From Frigidibacter sp. ROC022 (GTDB lineage: Bacteria; Pseudomonadota; Alphaproteobacteria; Rhodobacterales; Rhodobacteraceae), in the NCBI RefSeq assembly GCF_024723735.1, contig NZ_JANQDU010000004.1, forward strand, positions 310,001-374,000: a DNA stretch of 64,000 nucleotides. The letters run 5' to 3'. The notes under the pieces are model-generated. The model did not search any database and was not told where the DNA came from. It worked only from the letters and a program-made list of their open reading frames with translations. Position 1 is the stretch's first letter, and every line of letters starts with the position of its first letter. A program made the position numbers and the translations under genes. Shown here piece after piece: positions 1 through 9,069 of this stretch.

Positions 1-1046
1 CGGCGGCGATCTATCCCGAAGAGATCGTCAAGGACGCCGGCGACACGTTGCCGAAAGTCGTGGGCACCGGCCCCTACGAGGTTGCCGAGCATGTGCCCGA
101 CCAATATCTGCAGTTGGTGAAATTCGACGGCTTCGTGCCGCGCGAGGATCCGGCCAGCGGCTGGGCCGGCAAGCGCGGGCAGGTGCCCGGCGAAATCCGC
201 TTCGTGCCGGTTCCCGATCCGAACACGCGGGTCGAGGGGCTGCTGTCGGGTCAGTTCGATTTCGCCGACGGACTGCCGGCCGAAAGCTATGACCGGATCG
301 CGGCAAGCGATGTCGCCGAGCCGCTGCTGCTGCAGCCCTTCGGCTGGCCGGTCTGGGCGATCAACCACAAGGACGGCCTGCTGACCGACCTGAAGATCCG
401 GCAGGCGCTTCAGGCGGCGCTGCCCTTCGACGACATGCTGTTCGCGGCCTTCGGCGATGACAAGTTCTTCAAGACCGATGGCGCGATGTATCCGGAAGGC
501 TGGGCCTACTACACCGATGCCGGCACCGAACTCTACAACCAGAACGACCCGGCCAAGGCGAAGGCGCTGCTCGAGGAGGCCGGATACGATGGCACCCCGC
601 TGCGCATCCTGACCTCGCGCCAGTACGAGTTCCACTACAAGATGGCCGAAGTCGCGAAACAGGCGCTGGAGGCGGCGGGCTTCACCGTCCAGATGGACGT
701 TGTCGACTGGGCAACCCTTGGTCAGCGGCGCAACGACCCGGCGCTGTGGGACATCTACATCACCCACTCGCCCTTCCTGCCGGAGCCGGCGCTGACCGAC
801 ATGTGGTTCCCGACCTCGCGGATCGGCTGGAACGACCCGGTCGAGGTCGAACTGGGCAAGCAGTTCACCACCGAGACCGATCCGGCCAAGCGGAAGGAAA
901 TCTTCGCCAAGATGCAGGCCGAGAACTACAAGGATGTCGGCTTCATCAAGGTGGGCAACTTCAACGCGCTGGAGGGTCAGGCGAAGGCGCTGAAGGGCGT
1001 CGAGCCCTCGCCCTGGCCGTTCTTCTGGAACGCTTCGAAAGAGTGA
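1..1046 (+). CDS. ABC transporter substrate-binding protein, family 5 (dipeptide type), 5'-truncated
   Basis: This is the C-terminal part of a periplasmic solute-binding protein of the SBP_bac_5 (DppA/OppA/nickel-binding) family. The frame is open from base 3, so the signal peptide and first lobe lie outside the window. Visible family features are the GTGPY element shortly after the window edge, followed by lobe segments such as the stretch reading INHKDGLLTDLKIRQAL and a C-terminal region ending in a Trp/Phe-rich motif. It is followed by two permeases, an amidohydrolase and two ATPases, so it is the capture subunit of a complete importer. The ligand cannot be read from the sequence; the neighbouring deacetylase-like hydrolase suggests an acylated amino compound or small peptide (inference). 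Confidence 0.9.
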   Translation, partial: AAIYPEEIVKDAGDTLPKVVGTGPYEVAEHVPDQYLQLVKFDGFVPREDPASGWAGKRGQVPGEIRFVPVPDPNTRVEGLLSGQFDFADGLPAESYDRIAASDVAEPLLLQPFGWPVWAINHKDGLLTDLKIRQALQAALPFDDMLFAAFGDDKFFKTDGAMYPEGWAYYTDAGTELYNQNDPAKAKALLEEAGYDGTPLRILTSRQYEFHYKMAEVAKQALEAAGFTVQMDVVDWATLGQRRNDPALWDIYITHSPFLPEPALTDMWFPTSRIGWNDPVEVELGKQFTTETDPAKRKEIFAKMQAENYKDVGFIKVGNFNALEGQAKALKGVEPSPWPFFWNASKE

Positions 1047-1054
1047 TCCCTTCG

Positions 1055-1076
1055 GCGGGGCCGCCCGGCCCCGCCA
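1055..1076 (+). other. GC-rich intercistronic hairpin after the binding-protein gene
   Basis: A perfect 9-bp inverted repeat (GGCGGGGCC / GGCCCCGCC) with a 4-nt loop lies 9 nt after the stop of the solute-binding protein and before the first permease. No T-run follows, so it resembles the mRNA-stabilising or attenuating hairpins found after binding-protein genes in ABC operons rather than a full terminator. Confidence 0.6.
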
Positions 1077-1097
1077 TCCCCCTGCGGTCGGACAAGC

Positions 1098-2039
1098 ATG
1101 AAGCTATACATCCTCAAGCGCCTTGTCGGCATGGTCGTGGTGGTGTTCCTCGTGCTCACCATCGCCTTCGTCATCGTGCGGCTGGCGCCCGGCGATCCGG
1201 CGGCGCTGATGCTGGGGCCGGATGCCACCCCTGCCGATGCCGCCGAACTGCGCGCCCGGCTGGGCCTCGACCGGCCGATCCCGGTGCAGTATCTGACCTT
1301 CATCGTCAATGCGCTGCAGGGCGATCTTGGCCAGTCGTTGTTCTTCAACCGCCCGGTGCTGTCGGTGCTGGCCGAGCGTGTCGAGCCGACGGCCTTCCTC
1401 GCTTTGTTCTCGCTGGCCATCTCGGTGGTGATCGCGCTGCCGCTTGGCATCTTCGTCGCTTACCGGCGCGGCTCGTTCCTGGATCAGTCGGCGGTCTCGG
1501 TGGCGATGCTGGCGGCTTCGGTCCCCAGTTTCTGGACCGGCCTCGTGCTGCAACGCTATCTGGCCACCGACCTCGGCTGGTTCCCGGCCTCGGGCTATGG
1601 CGGGCCGGATGCCACGTTCCTTGACCGGATGGGCTATCTGATGCTGCCCTCGATCGTGCTGGGGATCGTCAATTCCGCGCTGATCCTGCGTTTCACCCGG
1701 GCCTCGATGCTGGATGTGCTGGGCGAGGATTACATCCGCACCGCGCGCTCGAAAGGCATGACCGAGGGCCGGGTCGTCCTGCGCCACGCGATGAAGAACG
1801 CCGCGATTCCGATCGTCACCGTGGTCGGGCTGACCTTCGCGCTGCTGGTCTCGGGCGCTGTGGTGACAGAGAGGGTCTTCAACATTCCCGGCATGGGCAA
1901 TCTGGTGGTCGGCGCGGTCCTGCGCCGCGACTACCCGGTGATCCAGGGCACGCTGGTGGTCGTCGCCACGCTCTACATCCTGATCAATCTCGCGGTGGAC
2001 CTGCTCTACCTCGTCATCGACAAACGGGTCCGCTACTGA
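1098..2039 (+). CDS. ABC transporter permease, DppB/GsiC type
   Basis: Inner-membrane permease of a peptide/opine/nickel-family importer, 313 aa, normal length for DppB. It starts MKLYILKRLVG with the first membrane segment directly after, has the long periplasmic loop carrying the ARLGLDRP motif typical of DppB, and a BPD_transp_1 core. The EAA cytoplasmic loop (EDYIRTARSKGM) docks the ATPase. Its stop overlaps the start of the next permease by 1 nt (TGATG), so the two are translationally coupled. The transported compound is unknown. Confidence 0.93.
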   Translation: MKLYILKRLVGMVVVVFLVLTIAFVIVRLAPGDPAALMLGPDATPADAAELRARLGLDRPIPVQYLTFIVNALQGDLGQSLFFNRPVLSVLAERVEPTAFLALFSLAISVVIALPLGIFVAYRRGSFLDQSAVSVAMLAASVPSFWTGLVLQRYLATDLGWFPASGYGGPDATFLDRMGYLMLPSIVLGIVNSALILRFTRASMLDVLGEDYIRTARSKGMTEGRVVLRHAMKNAAIPIVTVVGLTFALLVSGAVVTERVFNIPGMGNLVVGAVLRRDYPVIQGTLVVVATLYILINLAVDLLYLVIDKRVRY

Positions 2040-2896
2040 TGGCCGCTGCAAGCATCTCTGACGACCCGGGCCTGCTGCGGACGCTGGCCGAGCGCCGGTC
2101 GGTGCTGATCGCGATGCTGGTCTTCGGACTGATCCTCGCCGCCGCGATCCTGGCGCCGCTGATCGCCCCGGCCGATCCGGCGAAGATGGCGGTCCGGGCG
2201 CGCCTGTCGCCGCCGTTCGGGGACTACCTGCTGGGCGCCGACGCATTTGGCCGGGATGTCGCGTCGCGTTTGCTCTATGCCGGGCGCGTCTCGCTGCTAA
2301 TCGGGGTCGGGACCGCCCTGGTCGCGACGGTGGCGGGCATTGCGATCGGGCTTCTGGCCGGCTTCTTCAGCCGTCTCGATGCGCCGCTGAGCCGGCTGAT
2401 CGATGCGATGATGGCCTTTCCCGACATCCTGCTGGCGATTTCGCTGGTCGCCATTTTCGGCGGCTCGATTGCCAATGTCATCCTGGCGCTTTCGATCGTC
2501 TATACGCCCCGCATCGCCCGCATCGTCCGTGCCGCGACCCTGGTGATCCGCGAACTGCCCTTCGTCGAGGCGGCCCGGGCGCTCGGCACCGGCAACCTCT
2601 CGATCATGACCCTGCACATCCTGCCGAACATCGTGTCGCCGGTGACCGTGCAGGCCACCTTCATCTTCGCCTATGCGATGCTGGCCGAGGCCGGTCTGTC
2701 CTTTCTGGGCGTCGGAGTCGATCCCTCGATTCCGACCTGGGGCACGATGGTCAACGAGGGGCGTCAGTATATCGACCAGGCGGCGTTCCTGATCTTCTTT
2801 CCCGGCATCGCCGTTTCGGTGGCGGTGCTCAGCCTGCAACTGATCGGCGACGGGCTGCGCGATGCGCTGGACCCACGCCTTGCCAAGGAGCTCTGA
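2039..2896 (+). CDS. ABC transporter permease, DppC type
   Basis: Second membrane subunit, 285 aa. It shows the DppC hallmark GADAFGRDV after the first transmembrane helix and an EAA loop (FVEAARALGTGN) near residue 185. Several hydrophobic helices follow, with the conserved LSFLGVGVDPSIPTWG segment of this subfamily. It pairs with the preceding DppB-type protein as a heterodimer and is followed after 1 nt by the amidohydrolase gene, whose Shine-Dalgarno AAGGAG lies inside its last codons. Confidence 0.93.
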   Translation: MAAASISDDPGLLRTLAERRSVLIAMLVFGLILAAAILAPLIAPADPAKMAVRARLSPPFGDYLLGADAFGRDVASRLLYAGRVSLLIGVGTALVATVAGIAIGLLAGFFSRLDAPLSRLIDAMMAFPDILLAISLVAIFGGSIANVILALSIVYTPRIARIVRAATLVIRELPFVEAARALGTGNLSIMTLHILPNIVSPVTVQATFIFAYAMLAEAGLSFLGVGVDPSIPTWGTMVNEGRQYIDQAAFLIFFPGIAVSVAVLSLQLIGDGLRDALDPRLAKEL

Positions 2897-2897
2897 C

Positions 2898-4013
2898 ATG
2901 GCGCTGACCCTGACCAACTACCGCGCCATCGGTCTGGACGGCGGATCGTCCGAAATCCACGTCGGGGACGATGGGCTTGTCTGCGCGTCGGCGCCTCCCG
3001 GCGCCCGGGTGGTGGACTGCGGCGGCGCCTTCCTGTCGTCCGGCTGGTGCGATCTGCATGTCCATGTCTGGCACGGCGGTACCGATATCTCGATCCGCGC
3101 CGCCGAGGCGGGGCGCGGCACCGGGGTGACGGCCATGGCCGACGCCGGTTCGGCCGGGGAGGCCAGTTTCCACGGGTTGCGGGAATATGTGATCGACCCG
3201 GCGGCCGAGACCGTGCGGGCCTTCCTCAACATCGGCTCGATCGGGCTGGTCGCCTGCAATCGGGTGCCGGAGCTGATCGACCTGCGCTCGATCGACGTGG
3301 ACCGGACGCTGGCGGTGATCGAGGCGAACCGCGACGTGATCTGCGGCGTCAAGGTCCGGGCCTCGGGGGTGATCGTCGGCGACTGGGGGATCACGCCCGC
3401 CAAGATCGCCAAGCGGGTGGCAGAGATCGCCGGCCTGCCGCTGATGGTCCATGTCGGAGAGCCGCCACCGCTGCTGGACGAGGTCTTCGACATCCTGACC
3501 CCGGGCGACATCGTCACCCATTGCTTCAACGGCAAGAAGGCCGGGTCGATCGCGGATACCAGCGCGCTCTGGGCGCAGGCCAGGCGGCTTGCCGACGAGG
3601 GCGTGCGGATGGACATCGGCCACGGCGCGGCGTCGTTCGACTTCGGCGTCGCGCGGCGGGCCATCGAGGAGGGGCTGAAGCCCTGGTCGATCTCGACCGA
3701 TCTGCATCTGCGCAACATCCGCGGGCCGGTCTATGACATGGCGCTGACCGCCTCCAAGCTGCTGGCCGTGGGTCTGAGCCTCGATGACTGCATTCCTGCC
3801 ATCTCCGTGCGGCCGAGAAGCGTGCTGGGCCTGTCGGGGGCCGAGGGGCTGACGCCGGGCGTCAAGGCCGACTTCACCGTCTTCGACCTGGTCGATGGCG
3901 AATATGACGCCGTTGACAGTCTCGGCGGGCATCTGCGGCTCGACCGGCTGCTGGAGCCGCGGATGACCGTCCTCGGCTCCGATGTCGCGCCCGCCGCGCG
4001 GCGTCTCGAATGA
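2898..4013 (+). CDS. Amidohydrolase-superfamily deacetylase (COG3964, dihydroorotase-like)
   Basis: Metal-dependent hydrolase of the amidohydrolase superfamily, 371 aa from the ATG at 2898, chosen because AAGGAG sits 7 nt upstream; an earlier in-frame ATG lies inside the permease gene. Expected binuclear-site residues are visible: HVH (H54/H56), the probably carboxylated lysine in VKVRASG (K152), H185 in MVHVGEP, H208 in THCFNG and the catalytic Asp in STDLH (D268). The family is often mis-annotated as dihydroorotase; characterised COG3964 members hydrolyse acyl esters such as acetyl-R-mandelate, and homologues are paired with SelA-like PLP enzymes, as at 11173 here. It overlaps the next ATPase gene by 4 nt. 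Likely role: intracellular deacylation of the imported substrate (inference). Confidence 0.85.
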   Translation: MALTLTNYRAIGLDGGSSEIHVGDDGLVCASAPPGARVVDCGGAFLSSGWCDLHVHVWHGGTDISIRAAEAGRGTGVTAMADAGSAGEASFHGLREYVIDPAAETVRAFLNIGSIGLVACNRVPELIDLRSIDVDRTLAVIEANRDVICGVKVRASGVIVGDWGITPAKIAKRVAEIAGLPLMVHVGEPPPLLDEVFDILTPGDIVTHCFNGKKAGSIADTSALWAQARRLADEGVRMDIGHGAASFDFGVARRAIEEGLKPWSISTDLHLRNIRGPVYDMALTASKLLAVGLSLDDCIPAISVRPRSVLGLSGAEGLTPGVKADFTVFDLVDGEYDAVDSLGGHLRLDRLLEPRMTVLGSDVAPAARRLE

Positions 4014-5011
4014 GCGCGGGGCCGATCCTCTCGGTCGAAGGCCTGCGCGTGGCCTTCCGCAGCCGCCGCGGCGCGGTCACGGCCCTGCGCGATGTCAGCT
4101 TCACGCTGGAGGCCGGGCGCACCCTGGCGCTGGTCGGCGAGTCCGGTTCGGGCAAGTCGGTGACGTCGCTGGCGATCCTCGGGCTCTTGCCGCGCAACGG
4201 CGATATCACTGCCGGTCGGCTGGCCTATCGCGCCCGCGACGGTCGTGAGCTCGATCTTGCCCGGCTGCCGCAGTCCGAGTTCCGTGCCATTCGCGGCCGC
4301 GAGATCTCGATGATCTTTCAGGAGCCGATGTCGTCGCTGAACCCGCTGTTCACCATTGGCGACCAGATCGGCGAAATGCTGTTGCTGCACGAAGGGCTGG
4401 ACGGCGCGGCGCGGCGCAAGCGGGTGATCGAGATGCTGGAGATGGTCGAGATCCCGGCCCCGGCCCGGCGCATCGATTCCTATCCGCACGAGATGTCCGG
4501 CGGGATGCGGCAGCGGGTGATGATCGCGCTGGCGCTGATCTGTGCGCCGCAGCTTCTGATCGCCGATGAGCCGACGACGGCGCTGGATGTGACGGTGCAG
4601 GCGCAGATCCTCGACCTGATGCGGCGGCTCCAGCGCGAAATGGGGATGTCGATCCTCTTCGTCACCCATGACATGGGCGTGGTCGCGGAAATGGCCGACG
4701 ATGTTGCGGTGATGTATGCCGGTGCGGTGATCGAGCAGGCCCCGGTGGCCGATCTCTTTGCCCGGCCGTCGCATCCCTATACCCGCGGCCTTCTCGCCTC
4801 GATCCCGCGACCCGACCGGCCCGAAGGTGAACGGCTGGTGGCGATTGCCGGATCGGTGCCGCCGCTGGGCAGTCTGCCGTCCGGCTGTGCCTTCGCGCCG
4901 CGCTGCCCGCTGGCGACCCCGGCCTGCGCCGAACCGGTGGGCCTGCGCGACATCCACCCCGGCCATCGCGTCGCCTGCATCCGCGCCGAGGAGGTGCTTG
5001 CCGATGCCTGA
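4010..5011 (+). CDS. ABC transporter ATP-binding protein, DppD/OppD type
   Basis: Cytoplasmic ATPase of the peptide-type importer, 333 aa. Walker A is GESGSGKSV near residue 43, signature MSGGMRQRV, Walker [13 protein letters not shown]. The C-terminal oligopeptide-transporter domain carries a Cys cluster ([15 protein letters not shown]) that in DppD-type ATPases can bind an iron-sulfur cluster. The start overlaps the amidohydrolase stop (ATGA), and the end overlaps the next ATPase by 8 nt. Confidence 0.94.
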   Translation: MSAGPILSVEGLRVAFRSRRGAVTALRDVSFTLEAGRTLALVGESGSGKSVTSLAILGLLPRNGDITAGRLAYRARDGRELDLARLPQSEFRAIRGREISMIFQEPMSSLNPLFTIGDQIGEMLLLHEGLDGAARRKRVIEMLEMVEIPAPARRIDSYPHEMSGGMRQRVMIALALICAPQLLIADEPTTALDVTVQAQILDLMRRLQREMGMSILFVTHDMGVVAEMADDVAVMYAGAVIEQAPVADLFARPSHPYTRGLLASIPRPDRPEGERLVAIAGSVPPLGSLPSGCAFAPRCPLATPACAEPVGLRDIHPGHRVACIRAEEVLADA

Positions 5012-5948
5012 GCCGCTTCTGTCCCTGCGTGGCCTGTCCAAGCATTTCGAGACCCCGCGCGGCACGGTCCGCGCGGTCGAGGATGTGTCGCTGGACATCG
5101 CCCGCGGCTCGATCACCGGGCTGGTGGGCGAAAGCGGGTCGGGCAAGACCACGCTGGGCCGGACGGTCCTGCGGCTGATCGAACCGACCGCGGGCACGAT
5201 CCTGTTCGACGGAACCGAGCTGACCGGGCTGGGGCAGCACGAGATGCTGGCGATGCGCCGGCGCATGCAGATCATCTTCCAGGACCCGGTCTCGTCGCTG
5301 AACCCGCGGTTGAAGGTCGGCACGATCATTGCCGAAGGGCTGCGTGCGCACCGGATGGGCGCGCGCGCCGAGCGTCGCGACCGGGTGGCGGCGCTGCTCG
5401 AAGAGGTCGGCTTGCAGGCCGAGGCGATGGACCGCTACCCGCACGAGTTCTCCGGCGGTCAGCGCCAACGGATCGGCATCGCCCGGGCGCTGGCGGTCGA
5501 GCCGGAGTTCATCGTCGCGGACGAAAGCGTCTCGGCACTGGACGTGTCGATCCAGGCCCAGATCCTGAACCTGCTTCTGGACCTGCGCGAGAAGCGCAAC
5601 CTTACCATGCTGTTCATCGCCCATGATCTCAGCGTGGTCGAGTATCTCTGCGACCGGATCGCGGTGATGTATCTGGGCCGGATCGTCGAGACCGGCCCGG
5701 CGAGGCCGCTCTCGCGGGAGCCGGTGCATCCCTATACCCGTGCGCTCCTGTCGGCGGTGCCACAGCCCGACCCGAAGGTCGAGCGTGACCGGCAGATCCT
5801 CCAGGGCACCGTGCCGAGTCCGCTGGACCCGCCCTCGGGCTGCGTCTTCCGGACCCGTTGCCCGCGCGCCCTTCCCGCCTGTGCCGAGGCGGTCCCGCCG
5901 CCCAGCATCCCAGGCCCCGACCGCATCGTTCATTGCATCAATCCATGA
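5004..5948 (+). CDS. ABC transporter ATP-binding protein, DppF/OppF type
   Basis: Partner ATPase, 314 aa from the ATG at 5004, which has GAGGAGG 9-15 nt upstream; longer in-frame starts lie within the preceding gene. Walker [10 protein letters not shown], signature [15 protein letters not shown] and Walker B region [12 protein letters not shown] are all present. The C-terminal Cys-rich tail ([15 protein letters not shown]) matches DppF-type proteins. It completes a five-part importer (binding protein, two permeases, two ATPases) interrupted only by the hydrolase gene. Confidence 0.94.
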   Translation: MPEPLLSLRGLSKHFETPRGTVRAVEDVSLDIARGSITGLVGESGSGKTTLGRTVLRLIEPTAGTILFDGTELTGLGQHEMLAMRRRMQIIFQDPVSSLNPRLKVGTIIAEGLRAHRMGARAERRDRVAALLEEVGLQAEAMDRYPHEFSGGQRQRIGIARALAVEPEFIVADESVSALDVSIQAQILNLLLDLREKRNLTMLFIAHDLSVVEYLCDRIAVMYLGRIVETGPARPLSREPVHPYTRALLSAVPQPDPKVERDRQILQGTVPSPLDPPSGCVFRTRCPRALPACAEAVPPPSIPGPDRIVHCINP

Positions 5949-5957
5949 TCCAGGCCC

Positions 5958-6440
5958 ATGACAACAGATAGTCCAGACCGACCAGAAGCCCGACTGCTGC
6001 AAGCAGGCATCGTCCTGCCGAGCCTGCCTCCGACCCCGATCGGGTCCTTCACCAATGTCCGGGAGGCCGGCGGGCTGGTCTATGTATCGGGGCAGGGGCC
6101 CGTGGCGGCCGATGGCAGCCTCTGCCGCGGCAAGGTCGGGGATGACGTGACCGCCGAACAGGCGCGCGGACATGCCGAACTCGTGGCGGGCAACATACTG
6201 GCGGCGCTGAAGGCGCAATTCGGCAGCCTTGACCGGTTAGCCGGGGTGGTGAAACTGCTGGGGCTGGTCAATGCCACCCCGGACTTTGACCGCCATTCTT
6301 TCGTGATCGACGGCGCCTCGGACCTGTTTGCGGGCATTTTCGGCTCGTCAGGCATTCATGCTCGGTCGTCCTTCGGTGTCTCCAGCCTGCCGAACCGGAT
6401 CACGGTCGAGATCGAGGGGATATTCGAGCTTGCAACCTGA
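5958..6440 (+). CDS. RidA (YjgF/YER057c/UK114) family protein
   Basis: Small protein of 160 aa from the Rid superfamily, whose founding members hydrolyse reactive enamine/imine intermediates released by PLP enzymes. It has the SGQGP segment near residue 45 and the key Arg in HARSSFGV (R136), which occupies the position of the catalytic arginine of RidA. It lies 9 nt after the dppF-like gene and is the last gene of that operon. Pairing with a PLP-dependent enzyme in the neighbouring operon (11173) fits a role in clearing its enamine/imine product (inference). It faces the IclR gene at 6448 with a 7-nt gap. Confidence 0.88.
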   Translation: MTTDSPDRPEARLLQAGIVLPSLPPTPIGSFTNVREAGGLVYVSGQGPVAADGSLCRGKVGDDVTAEQARGHAELVAGNILAALKAQFGSLDRLAGVVKLLGLVNATPDFDRHSFVIDGASDLFAGIFGSSGIHARSSFGVSSLPNRITVEIEGIFELAT

Positions 6441-6447
6441 CGGTCCA

Positions 6448-7209
6448 TTAGCGCCCGAGCGATCGCTCGACGGCCGAGGCGGCCTCCTGCACCGCCCGGG
6501 CCAGCTCGTCCCGGCGTTCGCCGGCCTTGCGGTCGGGCAGCACGATCGAGATCGTCGCGACGCAGGCGCCGGTCTCGTCGCGGATCGGGGCGGCGATGCA
6601 GGCGACCGAGAATTCCGAGGCGTTGAACTGCACCGCCAGCCGGGCCTCGAAATCGGCGCGGGCCTGCGCCGCAAGGATGTCGGGATCGGTCTCGGCCATG
6701 CCGGTATGCGAAGGGCGGGCGGTGGCGGCGAAGGCGTCGCGGCGCTCGTCATCGTCCAGATGGCCCAGAAGCAGGCGCCCCGACGCGGTCCAGTTCAGTG
6801 GCACACGCGTGCCGACATTCGAGGTGACGCGAAAGTGGCCCTCGCCCTCTTCCATCCCGATCACCAGCATCATCCCGTCGTCGCGGGCGCATATCTGCAC
6901 GGTTTCGCCGGTGGCCTCGACCAGTCGCTGCATCTCGTGCCGGGCCAGGCTGAAGATATCCATTCGCGCCCGGTATATCAGCCCGTAGCGCATCAGCCGC
7001 GGTCCGAGCCAGACCGAGTTGTTCGGCCCGCGCGACAGCATGTCCCGTTCGATCAGCTCATCGACGATCCGGTAGATCGTCGAGACCGGGGCGCCGGCGG
7101 ACTTGGCAAGGTCATAGGTGCTCATCGGCACCTGGCGCTCGGCCAGGATGTCCATCACCTGGAGGGTCCGGTCGATGCCGCTGGTTCGGCTGCGGGGAAC
7201 GTCGTTCAT
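6448..7209 (-). CDS. IclR family transcriptional regulator
   Basis: Winged-helix regulator, 253 aa from the ATG at 7209. That start has AGGAGG 9 nt upstream; a GTG at 7236 is possible but lacks such a site. The N-terminal HTH (QVMDILAERQVPMSTYDLAKSAGAP... to about residue 65) precedes an IclR ligand-binding domain with the usual ASGRLLLGHL element. It sits between the two ABC operons and next to a second IclR gene in the same orientation, so it probably senses the substrate or an intermediate of that pathway (inference). Confidence 0.92.
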   Translation of the reverse strand: MNDVPRSRTSGIDRTLQVMDILAERQVPMSTYDLAKSAGAPVSTIYRIVDELIERDMLSRGPNNSVWLGPRLMRYGLIYRARMDIFSLARHEMQRLVEATGETVQICARDDGMMLVIGMEEGEGHFRVTSNVGTRVPLNWTASGRLLLGHLDDDERRDAFAATARPSHTGMAETDPDILAAQARADFEARLAVQFNASEFSVACIAAPIRDETGACVATISIVLPDRKAGERRDELARAVQEAASAVERSLGR

Positions 7210-7230
7210 CTGGCTCGGCCTCCTGGGTTG

Positions 7231-7246
7231 TTCCACAGTAAGGGAA
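7231..7246. promoter_or_regulatory. IclR-type operator candidate
   Basis: TTCC-N8-GGAA inverted repeat just upstream of the first IclR gene, in the 60-nt space between the two regulator genes. The geometry resembles short IclR-family operators; assignment is by position and symmetry only. Confidence 0.35.
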
Positions 7247-7269
7247 TAACCCGGTGGGTCAAGAGCGCA

Positions 7270-8049
7270 TCAGCTGGCGAGGTCCATCGACAAGTTCCGG
7301 GCGCGGTCGAGAAGCTTCTTCCGAAGCTGCGTCACCGTGCTGTCCGCGGTGTTGATCGGCAGAACGAAGCAGAGCGTCGCGGCCACCGAGCGGTCACTGT
7401 CGCGGATCGGCACCGCCAGGCATTTCGTCACCGCATCGACCAGCCCCGTCGTCACGCAGAAGCCCCGCTCTGCCGCCTCGGCGATCTCGGCATGGAAGAT
7501 CTCGCGGTTGATCCGGCGGCCGTCGGGAAGCGTCAGATCCTCGTCCTGGACCAGTCGGTCCACTTCCGGCCGCGCGAGGCCGGACAACAGCAGGCGGCCC
7601 GAGGCGGTCCAGGGCAGCGGAATCTGCAGCCCGACCGCCGAGGATATCCGGAACGGCCGGGCTCCGGGGCACATGTGGATGATGGCATAGCGGCCCTCGT
7701 GCAACATGCACAGTTCCGTGGTCTCGCCGGTTTCCGCGGCCAGTTCGTCCACCGCACGCCGTCCCTGCCGCAACAGGGCGTTCTCGCGCATGTAGTCCAT
7801 GCCCCAGAGATAATGCTTGCGGCCGAAATAGACCCGGCCGTCTCCGGCATTGGCATCAAGCAGCCCGCAGTCGGACAAGGTCCGGACCAGGCTGTAGATC
7901 GTCGACCGTGGCGCCCCGAGACCGCGTGCGATGTCCCCCGGAGAGGCCGGGCGGCCATGGGCATGCAGGAAATCCAGAATCTGCACCGCGCGCGACAGAC
8001 CGGCCTCGCGCCGCGGACCGGAGTCATTCGATGCAGGAGAATCTTGCAT
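7270..8049 (-). CDS. IclR family transcriptional regulator
   Basis: Second IclR-type regulator, 259 aa, starting at ATG 8049. The HTH (SRAVQILDFLHAHGRPASPGDIARGLG) is at residues 19-45, and the effector domain contains the LPWTASGRLLLSGL motif like its neighbour. It is divergent from the amino-acid-type ABC operon at 8140 and so is the likely regulator of that operon. Sequence differs clearly from the 6448 paralogue, so this is not a recent tandem duplication. Confidence 0.92.
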   Translation of the reverse strand: MQDSPASNDSGPRREAGLSRAVQILDFLHAHGRPASPGDIARGLGAPRSTIYSLVRTLSDCGLLDANAGDGRVYFGRKHYLWGMDYMRENALLRQGRRAVDELAAETGETTELCMLHEGRYAIIHMCPGARPFRISSAVGLQIPLPWTASGRLLLSGLARPEVDRLVQDEDLTLPDGRRINREIFHAEIAEAAERGFCVTTGLVDAVTKCLAVPIRDSDRSVAATLCFVLPINTADSTVTQLRKKLLDRARNLSMDLAS

Positions 8050-8072
8050 TCGTGCCGCCTTTCGTTACGCTG

Positions 8073-8107
8073 TCCTTAGTAACGGATAACTGTCCACTAT
8101 AATGGAC
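8073..8107. promoter_or_regulatory. Divergent control region with two IclR-type palindromes
   Basis: Between the IclR gene (8049) and the ABC operon (8140) there are two dyads. GTCCA-N6-TGGAC at 8092-8107 is a perfect inverted repeat with an AT core. TCC-N8-GGA at 8073-8086 is weaker. These are the natural candidates for the IclR operator and overlap the expected promoters. No experimental support. Confidence 0.45.
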
Positions 8108-8139
8108 GACCCTATACCCCACCAACAGGAGAAAGCAAG

Positions 8140-9015
8140 ATGACTGCAGACAGAAGAGACTTCCTGAGACTTGGTGCCGTCGGGATGGCAGCCGCCGGCC
8201 TGAGCGGCGGTGGCCTTGTGCTGTCCGCCAGCGAAGCCGCCGCGCAATCCGCCGAAGGCAGCCGCCTTCGCACCGTTCTCGACCGTGGCAAGGTGATCGT
8301 CGGGACCGGCTCGACCAATGCGCCCTGGCACTTCGAGGACGAAGCGGGCAAGCTGGTCGGCATGGACGTGACCATGGGTCATATCCTCGCCAAGGCGCTG
8401 TTCGACGACGAGAATGCGGTCGAATTCGTGCTGCAGGACCCGGCGCAGCGGATTCCGAACGTCAACACCGGCAAGGTCGATATCGTCGTCCAGTTCATGA
8501 CGATGAGCGGCCAGCGGGCGCAGCTCGTCAACTTCTCCCGCCCCTACTATGTCGAAGGCGTGGCGCTGATCTCGACCCCCGGCACCGACAACAACGACTT
8601 CTCCAAGCTGCTGGCGGCCGGTTCGGGCGCGACGGTGGCGATCCTGCAGAACGTCGGCGCCGAGGAAAGCGTGCATGAGGTGCTGCCGGAAGCCAAGGTG
8701 ATGCAGCTCGACACCCAGGCGAACGTCCTGCAGGCGGTCGACTCGAAGCGGGCCGATGCGGCCGTGGTCGATCTGTCCACGGTCAAGTGGCTGGTCGCCC
8801 GGAACCCGGATCGCTACTACGATTCCGGCAAGCAATGGCACACGCAGCTCTACGGCGCGGCGCTGAAGCAGGGCGACCTGGACTGGCTGCACTTCGTCAA
8901 CTCGGCCTTCACCATCGCGATGTTCGGGCATGAGACCGCGCTCTATGACGAGGCGTTCAAGAAGTTCTTCGGTGCCACCCCGCCGGCGCGGGTGCCGGGC
9001 TTCCCGACGATCTGA
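8140..9015 (+). CDS. Amino-acid-type ABC transporter substrate-binding protein (Tat signal)
   Basis: Periplasmic binding protein of SBP_bac_3 type, 291 aa. The N-terminus has a twin-arginine motif (DRRDFLRLG) followed by a hydrophobic stretch and an Ala-rich cleavage region near residue 35, so export by Tat is likely, which is less common for this class. The mature part begins LRTVLDRGKVIVGTG and has the ligand-domain segment NFSRPYYVEG. It heads a five-gene operon (binding protein, two permeases, ATPase, PLP enzyme). Confidence 0.92.
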   Translation: MTADRRDFLRLGAVGMAAAGLSGGGLVLSASEAAAQSAEGSRLRTVLDRGKVIVGTGSTNAPWHFEDEAGKLVGMDVTMGHILAKALFDDENAVEFVLQDPAQRIPNVNTGKVDIVVQFMTMSGQRAQLVNFSRPYYVEGVALISTPGTDNNDFSKLLAAGSGATVAILQNVGAEESVHEVLPEAKVMQLDTQANVLQAVDSKRADAAVVDLSTVKWLVARNPDRYYDSGKQWHTQLYGAALKQGDLDWLHFVNSAFTIAMFGHETALYDEAFKKFFGATPPARVPGFPTI

Positions 9016-9023
9016 TCGAAAAC

Positions 9024-9052
9024 GGCGCGGCGGGGCCCGTCTCCGCCGCGCC
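9024..9052 (+). other. GC-rich intercistronic hairpin after the binding-protein gene
   Basis: Perfect 10-bp stem (GGCGCGGCGG / CCGCCGCGCC) with a 9-nt loop, 8 nt after the stop of the binding-protein gene and upstream of the first permease, without a T-run. Same position and style as the hairpins at 1055, 28564 and 39140. Confidence 0.6.
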
Positions 9053-9069
9053 ACCAGCGGGATCACGCA

